Below are positions 49,256-58,721 of a stretch of DNA of 64,000 nt, piece by piece (positions within the stretch are counted from its first letter, which is position 1; each line of letters begins with the position of its first letter). A program made the position numbers and the translations under genes. The notes under the pieces were generated by a model that was given only the letters and a program-made list of their open reading frames with translations, did no database searches and was not told where the DNA came from. The DNA comes from Streptomyces sp. NBC_01116 (GTDB lineage Bacteria; Actinomycetota; Actinomycetes; Streptomycetales; Streptomycetaceae): NCBI RefSeq assembly GCF_041435495.1, contig NZ_CP108644.1:5627501-5691500 (forward strand). The letters run 5' to 3'.

Positions 49256-49972
49256 ATGTCATCGATTCGCTTCACCGCGTCCGTGGTCTTAGCGGCTGCG
49301 GGCCTCCTCGCCCTGACCGCCTGCGGCACCCGGACAGCCTCATCCACATCCACCACCCCGGTCGGCTCCCAGGTTTCCGCCGCACTTGCCCGGCAGCCCA
49401 CCGAGAAGCAGTTCCTCGATCTCCTCGACAAGTTCGCGCGCCCATGCTCCCCCGACGCCCCCAGCGGCAGCGGCGCCGCACCGGATCCCGGGACGCTGCC
49501 CGGCGGCATCCCCAGCGGTGCAGCCCCCCGCACCGACAAGCCCGCGGGGACACCTGACGGGAACGGCGACCTACCCATCCCCGTCGATGAGTCGGGTGAG
49601 ATGCCCGACAAACCCATGCAGTCCGGCCCGCCCCGGGAAGCCGAACTCGGCGGAATCGAGAAGTGCGCCGCCGCCAAGCACGCCGAGCGCCTGACCACCG
49701 AAGCGGCCGGAAAGCCGCACACCGCCTACAGCACACTTCAGCAGACCGTGGTCGCCGCCGGATACCCCACCGACCGCATCCACAAGATGCCCGACCTCGG
49801 CGGCGACCCGCGCGCCCGCGTGGACCTCCGGTTCATGGGCTCCTGCCTGGCAGTGGAGGTCATCGGCACCGGAACAGGCGTGATCGCGGAACCCTTCGGC
49901 GCCCCCGAGGACGAGAGCGTGTCCGTGGCCGAGGTGAGGCGGAAGCCGAACCTGGACGCACCGTCCTCCTGA
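49256..49972 (+). CDS. Putative lipoprotein
   Basis: A 238-aa protein with a lipoprotein signal (ASVVLAAAGLLALTACG; lipobox LTAC, Cys23). A Pro/Gly-rich linker (about 65-125) leads to a C-terminal domain with GGIEKCAAAKHAERL and DLRFMGSCLAVEV, whose two Cys could pair. I do not recognise the family. The ribosome site is weak. Confidence 0.65.
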   Translation: MSSIRFTASVVLAAAGLLALTACGTRTASSTSTTPVGSQVSAALARQPTEKQFLDLLDKFARPCSPDAPSGSGAAPDPGTLPGGIPSGAAPRTDKPAGTPDGNGDLPIPVDESGEMPDKPMQSGPPREAELGGIEKCAAAKHAERLTTEAAGKPHTAYSTLQQTVVAAGYPTDRIHKMPDLGGDPRARVDLRFMGSCLAVEVIGTGTGVIAEPFGAPEDESVSVAEVRRKPNLDAPSS

Positions 49973-50006
49973 ACCGCGAGTGAACCGGGTGTACCGGCGC
50001 GGTCGC

Positions 50007-50065
50007 ACCGATGAAGACGCGCCGATGAAAACGCCCCGCTGAAGACGCACGGCTGAAGACGCACC
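50007..50065 (+). repeat. Four tandem GATGAAGACGC-like repeats
   Basis: Four imperfect copies of a 13-16 bp unit: CCGATGAAGACGC, CCGATGAAAACGC, CGCTGAAGACGCAC and GGCTGAAGACGCAC. They lie after the lipoprotein gene, directly before a terminator. No function is evident. Confidence 0.6.
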
Positions 50066-50067
50066 GA

Positions 50068-50095
50068 GGGCCTCCGGTCCGCTGACCGGAGGCCC
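50068..50095. terminator. Bidirectional terminator
   Basis: Perfect 12-bp arms GGGCCTCCGGTC / GACCGGAGGCCC with loop CGCT, between the convergent lipoprotein and peptidase genes. Confidence 0.8.
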
Positions 50096-50120
50096 CCGAG
50101 TTCCGTGGGACGGCCCGGCC

Positions 50121-50903
50121 TCAGATGCCGCAGCTGGGCGCGGACCAGAAGCGGCCGCTGCCGCCGGCGACGTGGGTGTGGTCGTTGTGGCCCGGGTAGC
50201 CCGGGCCGAGGATCTCGGTGAAGCCGTGGTTGCGCGCCGCCTGGGCGAGGGCGCAGAAGCCCTGGGATCCCGCGCCGAGGTCGGCCGCGTGGCCGTACAT
50301 GTGGCGGCTGTTGGCGGCGCCGCCGACGGCGCTGTTGCAGGACACGCTGCGGAAGCCGCCGTTGACGGTCATGGGCCGGTCACCCATGGCGTGCCGCATG
50401 GCCTGGAGCTTCCACATGGTGACCAGGGCGTTGGCGCGGGCGGTGGCGGCGCCGACCTTGCCCCCGGACCAGTCGGAGTTGCAGCGGTTCAGCTCGGCGT
50501 AGGTGAAGTTGACCGGGGTGCAGTCGTCGTCCTGCAACTGGTAGATCTTGCCGAAGGTCGCGGGGCCCGCGATGCCGTCGGCGGCCAGCCCGTACGCGGC
50601 CTGGAAGCGCGACACGGCCGCCTTCGTGGCCGGGCCGAACGCCCCGTCGATGGCGATCTGGTTGCCGGTGCCCGGGTAGCCGGCGACCCGGATCTGGAGC
50701 TGGCGTACGGCTTCGCCGCTGGAGCCTTCCCGGAGCGTGCCGCTCCAGGTGTAACAGGCGTCGGCCGTACCGACGTCACCGGCCGACGCGGATCCGGGGG
50801 TGGAGGTCGTGGACGGGATCGCGGAGGCGGCCGTGGTGCCGCCGAACGCGAGGGCCGCGCCGGCGAGGGCCGAGAGGAGGAATCCGATGGGGCGTGATCG
50901 CAT
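50121..50903 (-). CDS. Secreted M15-family peptidase with peptidoglycan-binding domain
   Basis: A 260-aa protein with a Sec signal (to about ASA), a PG_binding_1 domain (LREGSSGEAVRQLQIRVAGYPG, IDGAFGPATKAAVSRFQAAYGL, GIAGPATFGKI) and a zinc D-Ala-D-Ala carboxypeptidase-like domain. The metal ligands are in SRHMYGHAADL (His and Asp) and NDHTHV (His). Enzymes of this layout trim or remodel peptidoglycan. Paired Cys suggest extracellular folding. Confidence 0.88.
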   Translation of the reverse strand: MRSRPIGFLLSALAGAALAFGGTTAASAIPSTTSTPGSASAGDVGTADACYTWSGTLREGSSGEAVRQLQIRVAGYPGTGNQIAIDGAFGPATKAAVSRFQAAYGLAADGIAGPATFGKIYQLQDDDCTPVNFTYAELNRCNSDWSGGKVGAATARANALVTMWKLQAMRHAMGDRPMTVNGGFRSVSCNSAVGGAANSRHMYGHAADLGAGSQGFCALAQAARNHGFTEILGPGYPGHNDHTHVAGGSGRFWSAPSCGI

Positions 50904-51036
50904 GGGGGCTACACCTCATTGTCGTCAAGCTGTCCATGGGGGGAATCCGAGCGTCGGGCGCGGGACCGAAGGTGTCAAGGTCATGTCAACATGCTGCCAA
51001 GGGTCCGGCCTCCTGATGGAGTGACAGGATGGGAGT

Positions 51037-51567
51037 ATGGCGATAAATCGACCGTGGGCAGGGCTCCACGATGAGCTGCGGGCAGCGAAGCCGTCGGTGT
51101 ACGACCCGGGTGGCTTCACCTGCTCGCAGCCGGTGCCCGAACCGGAGAGCGCCGACTACGCGGCTCACCGGTTCACGCTCGACGGGCGGGTGGTCGCCTT
51201 TCGCGCGGCCAGGACCACCCCGGCCGAGGCCGGTCAGTTCGTCACCCTGTGGCAGCGGTCCGCGGAGGGTCCGATCCGGCCGTACGACGCCGACGACGGG
51301 TTCGACCTCGTCGTCATCGGCAGCCGCGACGAGGGCCGCTCCGGCCAGTTCGTGTTCCCGCTCGACGTCCTGTGCGAGCGCGGCATCGTGTCCCGTAACG
51401 GTGTGGGCGGGAAGCGCCGCTTCCGCGTCTACCCGCCCGGCGCGGTCACGACCGGCCGACAGGCGCGCGCCACCCGGAAGTGGCAGGTGACGTACCACCT
51501 GGACATCGGGGAGGACGGGCGCGGGCCCGTCGACCCGGTGCGCGCCCGGGGCCTCTACCACCCGTAG
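51037..51567 (+). CDS. MepB-family protein
   Basis: A 176-aa protein with GRVVAFRAARTTPAEAGQFVTLWQR, DDGFDLVVIG and GQFVFPLDVLCERGIVS, the pattern of the MepB family named after the gene next to the MepA efflux pump of Staphylococcus aureus. The biochemical role of MepB is unknown. It may be bound to DNA or small molecules (EVE/PUA-like fold is possible). It stands alone, divergent from the peptidase. Confidence 0.75.
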   Translation: MAINRPWAGLHDELRAAKPSVYDPGGFTCSQPVPEPESADYAAHRFTLDGRVVAFRAARTTPAEAGQFVTLWQRSAEGPIRPYDADDGFDLVVIGSRDEGRSGQFVFPLDVLCERGIVSRNGVGGKRRFRVYPPGAVTTGRQARATRKWQVTYHLDIGEDGRGPVDPVRARGLYHP

Positions 51568-51700
51568 CGCACGGGTCTCCCGGCGTGGCCGACGTCTTTG
51601 CCCGTACGTGCGTGTGCGTACCCCACGGTCCGGGGAACAACCCGCTCGTTCCGCGAACTCCGCGGCCCCGCAGGGCCGCGTCACCCCCTGGGAGGACCGG

Positions 51701-52333
51701 GTGCTCACCGCACGGCAATGGATCGACGCTCTGGAACTTGAACCGCACGTGGAGGGCGGGTACTTCCGGCGTACCTTCCAGGCGGACCGCCGTCCGCCGG
51801 TGCCGACCCCGCGAGGCGAACGCCTTCTGCTCACCTCCATCCACTACCTGCTCACCGAGGAGTCGCCCATCGGGTATTGGCACCTCAACCGGTCGGACAT
51901 CCTCCACTTCCACCACTCCGGTGCTCCCCTCACCTACCACCTGATCCACCCGGACGGCCGTGCGGAGTCGTTGCTCCTCGGCCAGGACCCGCGCCAGGGG
52001 CAGGCGCTGACCCTCGCCGTTCCCGGCGGCGTGTGGAAGGCGACCTCCCTCGACTGCGGGGACCACGCCCTGATCAGCGAGGCAGTGGCACCCGGCTTCG
52101 ACTACGCGGACATGACGCTCGGGGACCCCGACGACCTGACCACCCGCTTCCCCCGGCACGCGGCGCTGATCCAGCGCTACTGCCGCCCGGACTCCGCGCG
52201 GGGGCCGGCGGATCGGGCCGGGGGCGAAGCGCCGATGAGTGTCACGCCGCCGGGCGGCCGGTCTCAGGTGAGCGGGACGAAGGAGTCCAGCGACTCGGGC
52301 AGGGTCTGGCCGCCGTCGACGACGAGCGTCTGA
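51701..52333 (+). CDS. Cupin_5 (DUF985) family protein
   Basis: A 210-aa protein from a GTG with GGGAGGA upstream. ALELEPHVEGGYFRRTFQ, SIHYLLTEESPIGYWHLNRSDILHFHHSGAPLTYHLI and LGDPDDLTTRFP fit the DUF985 double-stranded beta-helix family. The last 40 residues (from about DRAGGE) are not part of the fold and overlap the convergent SDR gene by 70 bp. Function unknown; epimerase-like or metal-binding activity has been suggested for the fold. Confidence 0.8.
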   Translation: MLTARQWIDALELEPHVEGGYFRRTFQADRRPPVPTPRGERLLLTSIHYLLTEESPIGYWHLNRSDILHFHHSGAPLTYHLIHPDGRAESLLLGQDPRQGQALTLAVPGGVWKATSLDCGDHALISEAVAPGFDYADMTLGDPDDLTTRFPRHAALIQRYCRPDSARGPADRAGGEAPMSVTPPGGRSQVSGTKESSDSGRVWPPSTTSV

Positions 52334-53055
52334 CCGGTGACGAACGAGGCCTCGTCGGACGCGAGGAAGAGCACGGCGTGGGCGATGTCGGAGGTCTCGC
52401 CGAGCCGGCCCGCCGGGATCGTGGCGGCCATGCGGCGCAGGTAGTCCTCGCCCAGGTCGCTCAGCCCCTCGGTGCGGACGTTCCCGGGCAGGACGGCGTT
52501 GACCGTGATGCCCGCCGGGGCCAGTTCCAGGGCGGCGCTCCGGAGGAACCCCAGCTGGCCCGCCTTGCTCGCCCCGTAGTGGGACCACCCGCGGTAACCC
52601 GTGGTCGGCCCGGTGATCGAGGAGGTGAGCACCACGCGTCCGTGTCCCGAGCGGTCCATGGCCGGCAGGAACGCCTTCGTCGTCAGGATCGAGCCCCGCA
52701 GATTGACGGCGAGGACCTCGTCCACATCCGCGGCCGTCATCTCCCTGAGGGACTTCTCGGGAAAGATCCCGGCGTTCGCGCACACCACGTCCACATGCCC
52801 GTGGCGTGCCTCGGCCTCGTGGGCCATCGCCTCGATCGCGCTCGGGTCCCGGAGATCCACGCCCAGACCGGCAACCCGGGACCCGGTGGTCCGTGCGAGT
52901 CCGTCCGCCACGGCGCGGGCGGCCTCCTCGTCCCGCCCCGTGACGACGACGGCGGCACCACGACGGGCGAACAGTTCCGCGATGCCCCGCCCGATACCCC
53001 GCGTCGCGCCCGTCACGACCACGGACCGCCGTCGCCAATCGGTCTCCGTCACCAT
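52264..53055 (-). CDS. Short-chain dehydrogenase/reductase (FabG-like)
   Basis: A 263-aa protein starting at MVTETDWRRRS with AAGGAG four bases upstream. It has VTGATRGIGRGIA (cofactor motif), CANAG, catalytic Ser in LTSSITGP, YGASK, and the C-terminal ASFVTGQTLVVDGG. An Arg after the first strand (VTGRDEE) suggests NADP preference. Substrate not evident. Confidence 0.9.
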   Translation of the reverse strand: MVTETDWRRRSVVVTGATRGIGRGIAELFARRGAAVVVTGRDEEAARAVADGLARTTGSRVAGLGVDLRDPSAIEAMAHEAEARHGHVDVVCANAGIFPEKSLREMTAADVDEVLAVNLRGSILTTKAFLPAMDRSGHGRVVLTSSITGPTTGYRGWSHYGASKAGQLGFLRSAALELAPAGITVNAVLPGNVRTEGLSDLGEDYLRRMAATIPAGRLGETSDIAHAVLFLASDEASFVTGQTLVVDGGQTLPESLDSFVPLT

Positions 53056-53425
53056 CAAGCTCCTTCGTGCCCCGCGCCCGCGCCCGTACCTCGTGGCCTC
53101 GTGACCACACGTAGCCACCATGGCGATGATCAACACGCTAGGTCACCGGTGGTGCGTGCGCCCAGGACCGCGGCACTCCGGCCGGATACCGCGTCGGATC
53201 AGGCCGAGAACCGACAAGGGGAAACAGAGGGAGCGGAACCGGGCAGAGGCGGAGCTGAGCCGCGATCACGGCAGGGGCCGGGACGAGGACGACCCGGGCG
53301 AGGCGCTCTCCGCCCGGCATCGGCACGGGGCGCTGTGCGGGGGCCGCGGTTGCACCTTCCGTAGCGGCATGTGGTCCGGTGGTCCTACGCCCCGGTCCCG
53401 GTTCCTGGAGAAAAGGCCCCTGCTC

Positions 53426-54343
53426 ATGCATTCGTCCTTCGTGCCGCCCCGCCGGATCAAGATCGGTGACGCGGCGGCCTTCGCCGGCAGCACTCCGCGG
53501 GCGATTCGCCACTACCACGAGATCGGCCTGCTCCCCGAGCCCGAGCGGGGCGGCGACGGCCGCCGCCGTTACGGCTACGAAAACATGATCCGCCTGCTGT
53601 GGATCCGCAGGACGGCCGAGGCCGGGATCGCCCTGGACGACATCCGCGACGCCTTCGCGACCGGCACGGACTCCGCCGGTGCCGACAGCGGGGAAGCCAT
53701 CGCGGGCGTCCTGGAGCGGTTGGAGGAAACCCTCGCCGGGCAGGAGGCGGAGCTGCGGCGGCAGCGGGCCGCCGTGCGGCGGATGCGCACCGAAGGCAGC
53801 CGGATGGGCCTGCTCTCCGACCTCGTCACCGGCCGCCTCAAGACCCTGCCCGAGGGCTCCCTGCGCCAGGCGGACCTGGACACCCTGCTGGTCACCGAGC
53901 GGATCTTCGGCCCCCTCGGTGCGGCGGTCCAGGCCACCCGCTTCATCGCCCTGGCCACGCATCCCACCCTGCGGCGGGAATCCGACCGCGTCGACGACGC
54001 CGAGGAGGCACTCGACGACACCGTGGCCGTCGATGATCCGCGGGTGGCCCAAGTGGCCGCCGAGCGGTACGCCTTCGAGAACGCCCTGCACGCCTTCATC
54101 GAGGAGTCCGGCCTGGACGAGGAGGACGAGGCCCTCTTCGACGCCTGGGAGGCCGCGCACCCGGACACCGCCGACGACGGCGGCGGCGAGGAGGGAGCCG
54201 ATCCCGGCTCCGGGGGGCGGGAGGCCGACTCCATGAGCGTGTTGGACGCCATCGGCAAGATGCCCTACGACTTCTCCCCGGCCCGCCTGCGTTGTATGGA
54301 ACTGGCCGTGGAACTCTCCGCCCAGGACGCACCCGGTACGTGA
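53426..54343 (+). CDS. MerR-family transcriptional regulator
   Basis: A 305-aa protein with AAGG eight bases before the ATG. The N-terminal MerR winged helix (IKIGDAAAFAGSTPRAIRHYHEIGLLPEPERG, RRRYGYENMIRLLWIRR) and dimerisation coil (VLERLEETLAGQEAELRRQRAAVRRM) are clear. The 180-residue C-terminal part is acidic and unlike known effector domains. Longer than metal-responsive MerR proteins. It may control the divergent SDR gene. Confidence 0.87.
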   Translation: MHSSFVPPRRIKIGDAAAFAGSTPRAIRHYHEIGLLPEPERGGDGRRRYGYENMIRLLWIRRTAEAGIALDDIRDAFATGTDSAGADSGEAIAGVLERLEETLAGQEAELRRQRAAVRRMRTEGSRMGLLSDLVTGRLKTLPEGSLRQADLDTLLVTERIFGPLGAAVQATRFIALATHPTLRRESDRVDDAEEALDDTVAVDDPRVAQVAAERYAFENALHAFIEESGLDEEDEALFDAWEAAHPDTADDGGGEEGADPGSGGREADSMSVLDAIGKMPYDFSPARLRCMELAVELSAQDAPGT

Positions 54344-54397
54344 AACACGGCCTGGCGGCCCGCAGAGGTTGGGAGCGGCCCGGAGGCGAGGCGAGCT

Positions 54398-55069
54398 TCA
54401 CTCCGCAGGGGACAGGCCCTGCTTCCAGACCAAGGTGTAGCGCCAGAACAGCCGTCGGCGCAGCCGCGCGCCGGGCAGCACGCGGCGGGCGTCGCGAACG
54501 ATGTCCGGGAAGGCCGTGGTCGCCGGTCGGGTCGGCGCGGTCATGGCGACGGGGCGCGGTGCTCTGCGGCCCTTGTTCTTGATCCAGGCCATGGCGATGT
54601 TCGGCCCAATGGCGACGGCGTCGATCAGGTAGTCGCTCCGGGACCGCGGGCGGTAGAGGCCGACGACGATCAGGGTTCCCCCGGGAGCCAGGCGTCGGCG
54701 GAAGTGCGTGAGCGCTTCGCTCAACGGCAGGTGGTGGAGGGTCGCGACGCAGGTGATGACGTCGTAGGGCCCGGACGGAACCTCCTCCAGCGCGTCCCCG
54801 ACGGAGAAGGTCACCGGAACCCCGGGAGCTGTGCGCTCCCGCGCGCGATCGACGATGGCGGGGTCGGCGTCGATGCCGTGCACCGCGTCTGCCCGGGAGG
54901 CCAGCAGCCGGGCGAGGTCGCCACTGCCCGATCCGACGTCCAGGGCGCGGGCGGAGCGTCCGGGGAGCCGGCGCAGGATCCACCGGTGGTAGTGGGCGTT
55001 GTGATCCCACGGGTGGGCGGCGTGGAACCGGTCGAGTGCGCGCAGGACGCGGGGGAGTTGGGCCGTCAT
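54398..55069 (-). CDS. Class I SAM-dependent methyltransferase
   Basis: A 223-aa protein with motif I ALDVGSGSGDLARLL, the acidic post-I loop GIDADP, DVITCVATLHHLP and LAPGGTLIVVGLY. It is of the Methyltransf_11/25 type, cytosolic. The C-terminal basic region (GARLRRRLFWRYTLVWKQ) may touch the acceptor. Substrate unknown. It lies next to the lyase gene but in a separate unit. Confidence 0.85.
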   Translation of the reverse strand: MTAQLPRVLRALDRFHAAHPWDHNAHYHRWILRRLPGRSARALDVGSGSGDLARLLASRADAVHGIDADPAIVDRARERTAPGVPVTFSVGDALEEVPSGPYDVITCVATLHHLPLSEALTHFRRRLAPGGTLIVVGLYRPRSRSDYLIDAVAIGPNIAMAWIKNKGRRAPRPVAMTAPTRPATTAFPDIVRDARRVLPGARLRRRLFWRYTLVWKQGLSPAE

Positions 55070-55227
55070 GAGGTGAGTCCATCAGAGGCGCCGGGGCCCG
55101 TGGTGCGGGAGGGGCGCGTCGGCGACTCGCGTGGCGCGGCGCCGGCACACGGACGCCCGGGCGCTTGCTCGCAGCATGGATGCGGAGCTCCGGAGCTTCG
55201 CAGTGGCGGCAGTCCACCGTCCTGGGG

Positions 55228-56103
55228 CTACGGTTCGAGCCGCGCGACCCCTCCCGTTTCGAGGGCCGCCCACAGGGCGCCGTCGGGACCCAGGGCGATG
55301 CCGTGCGGCTCGGACGACGGCGACGGCAGGCCGTACTCGGTGACCTTGCCGCTCCCGGTGATGCGGCCCACGCTGTTGGCTCCCCATTCGGTGAACCAGC
55401 AGTCACCGGTGGAGGCCGCGACGATGGCGTGGGGTTTGGCCGTGCGGTCGGGGAGCGGGAACTCCTCGACCGCGCCGGCCACCGAGATCCTGCCGATCTG
55501 GCCCGCCGCGATCTCGACGAACCACAAGGCGGCGCCGTCGCTGGTGATGCCCACGGGCGCGGCGCCCGGGGTGGGGAGCGAGTGGATGACGATGTCTCCA
55601 TGGACGGTGATGCGGCCGATCGCGTTCGCCTGGTTGAGGGTGAACCACAGGGCCCCGTCAGGACCCGCGGTGATCGCCGAGGGATAGGCGCCCGTACAGG
55701 GAAGGGCGAACTCGGTGATCTCTCCCCGGCTGGTGATGCGACCGATACGGTCGGTGTTCATCTCCGTGAACCACATCGCACCGTCCGGACCGGCGGTGAT
55801 CCCGAAGGGCCCGCTGTCGGGCGTGGGTACGGGGAAGGACTCCGTTTCACCGTCGACGGTGATGCGGCCGATCCGGTGGTCCTGGGACCGGGTGAACCAC
55901 AGTGCTCCGTCGGGCCCGGGGGCGATGACCGTAGGGCGGCACCAGGGCGGTTCCAGGGGGTACTCGTGGAGTTCGCCGTCCAGGGTGAGGCGCGCGATGC
56001 GGCCGCTGTGCGCGAAGGTGAGCCACAGTGCGCCGTCAGGTCCGGCTGTGATGCCGTACGGCCCGGCGCCCTTGTCCGCGATGGGCATCTCGCTTACGGC
56101 CAC
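55228..56103 (-). CDS. vgb: Virginiamycin B lyase-like beta-propeller (Vgb)
   Basis: A 291-aa protein from a GTG with AAGGAG upstream. Seven 42-residue blades each carry GPDGALWFT-like repeats with GRIT, as in Vgb. Vgb linearises streptogramin B antibiotics by a lyase reaction at the ester bond. The region of the catalytic His and Glu is kept in SEPHGIALGPDG and ALETGG. Chromosomal homologues in Streptomyces are often of untested activity, so resistance is likely but not shown. Confidence 0.83.
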   Translation of the reverse strand: MAVSEMPIADKGAGPYGITAGPDGALWLTFAHSGRIARLTLDGELHEYPLEPPWCRPTVIAPGPDGALWFTRSQDHRIGRITVDGETESFPVPTPDSGPFGITAGPDGAMWFTEMNTDRIGRITSRGEITEFALPCTGAYPSAITAGPDGALWFTLNQANAIGRITVHGDIVIHSLPTPGAAPVGITSDGAALWFVEIAAGQIGRISVAGAVEEFPLPDRTAKPHAIVAASTGDCWFTEWGANSVGRITGSGKVTEYGLPSPSSEPHGIALGPDGALWAALETGGVARLEP

Positions 56104-56132
56104 AGCAACTCCTTCGAGGGGTGGGACGGGGA

Positions 56133-57044
56133 TCAACCGACGTTCTCGGCCGATGCCGCAGCTCGCTCTCGCACCAGGTCGAGAATGATCGCGGCGAGGT
56201 CGGCAGGCCGGGTCATGGGGATGTTGTGGTTCGAGCTGATGTCGGTCAGCCGGCGGCCGGGGGCGGCATCGACGACGGCACGCACGTCGTCGCGTCGCGA
56301 GGCGTGGAAACCCTGCTCGGCCAGCACGATCGTCAGCGGACAGGTGAGGCGTTCGTACACCTCGACGCTGGGGAAGACCTCCGCGCCGGGCTCCACAGCG
56401 GTGACAGCCACGATTTCCTCGATGGCCGGTCGCCGTACCCACTGGTGGCCGCGGCGCAGGAAGGAGCGCCGCGTGACCTCCTCGACGAGTTCGTGCCGTG
56501 CTCCGGCGTTGAGCCAGTCCCCTCCGGCCTCCCGCACGCACTGCTCGACGTAGGCACGCATCCGGTCGTCGTCCGCTTCCCAGCCGTAGCGGAACATCGC
56601 CCGCAAACGGTCCGCCGCCTCGGTGGTCCGCGCGGCGGCGTGTTCGGCGAGTGACGCGTTACGGTCATTGAGCACCACGCCGTCCACGACGCAGAGGGCG
56701 GCCGGTTCCACGAGGCCCGCGGCAGTGGCAGCCGTCACCGCGTACCCGCCGGTGGAGTGGCCCACCAGCACGGGGTGCTCCCAGCCCAGCGTGGCGACGA
56801 CGCCACCGAGGTCCCGCCAGTACTGCTCGGGTCCGGTGGAGTCGAGCCGGGTCTGCCCGTGGCCCCGCAGGTCGATGGCGACCGGATGACACTCGCTCAC
56901 CAGCCGGGAGGCCACATCCGCCCAGGCGACGGCGTTCTGTCCGCTGCCGTGGACCAGCAGCACCCCCTCACCGTGGCCACCGAAGTCCACACCCGAGAGG
57001 ACTCCGTCCGCGACGGGGAGTTCGATGTCCGTTCCGATCACCAT
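56133..57044 (-). CDS. Alpha/beta hydrolase
   Basis: A 303-aa protein starting at MVIGTDIELPV. Oxyanion-loop VHGSGQNAVAW, nucleophile elbow VGHSTGGY, acid region LAEQGF and catalytic His near the C-terminus (ISSNHNIPM). It lies 29 bp upstream of the Vgb-like gene and is probably co-transcribed with it. It could act on an ester or amide of the same compound class; substrate unknown. Confidence 0.84.
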   Translation of the reverse strand: MVIGTDIELPVADGVLSGVDFGGHGEGVLLVHGSGQNAVAWADVASRLVSECHPVAIDLRGHGQTRLDSTGPEQYWRDLGGVVATLGWEHPVLVGHSTGGYAVTAATAAGLVEPAALCVVDGVVLNDRNASLAEHAAARTTEAADRLRAMFRYGWEADDDRMRAYVEQCVREAGGDWLNAGARHELVEEVTRRSFLRRGHQWVRRPAIEEIVAVTAVEPGAEVFPSVEVYERLTCPLTIVLAEQGFHASRRDDVRAVVDAAPGRRLTDISSNHNIPMTRPADLAAIILDLVRERAAASAENVG

Positions 57045-57229
57045 CGCAGCCTGACGACCGGAAGCCGACGAGCGCAACCGCTTTGCTCGCGGGAGGCGGG
57101 CGCGGGATGAGGACGCCTCACCGCGCAGGCACGGTGAGGCGTAGCCGGAGCGGTGGCAGCGGCGGCGGTCAGACGGTGGTGTCGAAGCCACCGCACGTTT
57201 CAGCCCGCAGCCGCTCCTCGCCGACGTCC

Positions 57230-58654
57230 TCACGCCGGGATCAGTTCAGGGCGGACGGTGCCCCGGGCACGCTGGTAAAGAGCCTGTGCGTCGTGGTTCT
57301 TGAGATGGGGAGCGATGAGATGGAACATGTCCACCATGCGCTTGTCGATGCGACCCGAATTCACCAGCGGATAGTCGTCCAGCGCCAGCCCCCACGTCTT
57401 GCAGGCCGCTTCCAGATGCCCCGTCGCCAGTTGGCGCTCGGCGAGGATGGCCCGCTCCTTGACGCGCGTACGACGGTAAATGCCGTACCGCAGGCGGTCC
57501 GATTCCTCCATGGCCGCGACGGCACCGTGTACGTCGCCCATTTCGAACCGTACCTGGCTGGTGTGGTAGCTCAAGGACGCCGGATCGTAGGAGCCGAAAA
57601 CCTTCCCACGTGCCTCCGCTTTGTCCATGGCGAATTCGGCTTCCTGCAAATACATCAGAGCCGAGCGGCGATCACCGGTCTGTGCCGCAGCATGCGCCTG
57701 CTGGCCCGTGAGGAAGGCACGCATACGGGGGCCTGCCTTGGGGGATGATGCCGCGGCGGCATCAGCGAGACGCATGGCCACCGGCCCTTGTCGCAGATCC
57801 ACCGCTTGCACGCTCATTCCACGGAGCGTGGTGCAGAACGTCAGATGATCCTCGGACGCTCCGGCAAGCTCCAGGGCCTTGAGGTAGTAGCGCTGCGCGA
57901 GGCCGTGGAGTCCCTCGTCGACCGCCATGTATCCCGTGAGGTAGCAGAGGTCCGACGCCGCCGACATCATCGCCCTGCGTACGTCCTCGTGGCCGCTTGT
58001 CCGGAGAAAGGGCGCAACGGTGTTCACGAGGAACGTGGCTGCGAGCGGCCTGGCGGTGCGCCCGCCGAACTGGTCGTCCATCGAGGACAGTTGCTCGGTC
58101 ATCGCCGTTACCGTGTGTACGTCTGACATACCGAGGCGCGATCGAACGCCCAGCTGCGCGGCTTCCATTCGTCCCACCACGTCCGGCCAGTCCGGCACGG
58201 TGAGAGCTACGGAGAACAGGGCGACTCCCAGCACGCTGCGCCGGGAAGGATCCATGTCCAGCCTTCCGAGGTCGATGACTCCGTCCACCGTGCTGAACGG
58301 CGCTATCTCCGTCCCGCGCTCGGCCTTCGGCACGGGGAAGCCGGCCTCGGACGAAGTGACGGGCCGCCCGAGCTTACGAGCGAAGGCTTCCAGGATCAGT
58401 GACCGGGCATTCTCGCGCGGAACGCTCCCGCTTAACCATTGATGCACGGAAGGAGCGCGGTACTGCTGAGGAGTTCCGCGTTCAGTTCCGATTCGGTTGA
58501 CCGCTTGCGCACACTGTCTGAGCGTCCACCCTGTCTCGCGGAACAGTCGATCAAGGCTCGTGTTCGGCCGGCCGGTACCCAAGCTTCCGTCAACTCCCCC
58601 TGTGCGGCGGCGTCGAGCGCTTAACGCTCTTAATCCTTGCTCGCCTCCCAACAT
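57230..58654 (-). CDS. HTH/TPR-type regulator
   Basis: A 474-aa protein with an N-terminal XRE-like helix-turn-helix (DRLFRETGWTLRQCAQAVNRIG, APSVHQWLSGSVPRENARSLILEAFARKLGR) and a long alpha-helical TPR-like region (residues about 150-470: LAQRYYLKALELAG, AHAAAQTGDRRSALMYLQEAE). The architecture is common in Streptomyces for regulators next to clusters of small proteins, as here with four small genes transcribed divergently from 58722. The start is uncertain. Confidence 0.8.
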   Translation of the reverse strand: MLGGEQGLRALSARRRRTGGVDGSLGTGRPNTSLDRLFRETGWTLRQCAQAVNRIGTERGTPQQYRAPSVHQWLSGSVPRENARSLILEAFARKLGRPVTSSEAGFPVPKAERGTEIAPFSTVDGVIDLGRLDMDPSRRSVLGVALFSVALTVPDWPDVVGRMEAAQLGVRSRLGMSDVHTVTAMTEQLSSMDDQFGGRTARPLAATFLVNTVAPFLRTSGHEDVRRAMMSAASDLCYLTGYMAVDEGLHGLAQRYYLKALELAGASEDHLTFCTTLRGMSVQAVDLRQGPVAMRLADAAAASSPKAGPRMRAFLTGQQAHAAAQTGDRRSALMYLQEAEFAMDKAEARGKVFGSYDPASLSYHTSQVRFEMGDVHGAVAAMEESDRLRYGIYRRTRVKERAILAERQLATGHLEAACKTWGLALDDYPLVNSGRIDKRMVDMFHLIAPHLKNHDAQALYQRARGTVRPELIPA

Positions 58655-58721
58655 TACCGCCAGGCGCGCTCACGCGATTACCTGGAGTGGCCGGTCGGTC
58701 ACGAGCTGGAAAGAGGGCCAG

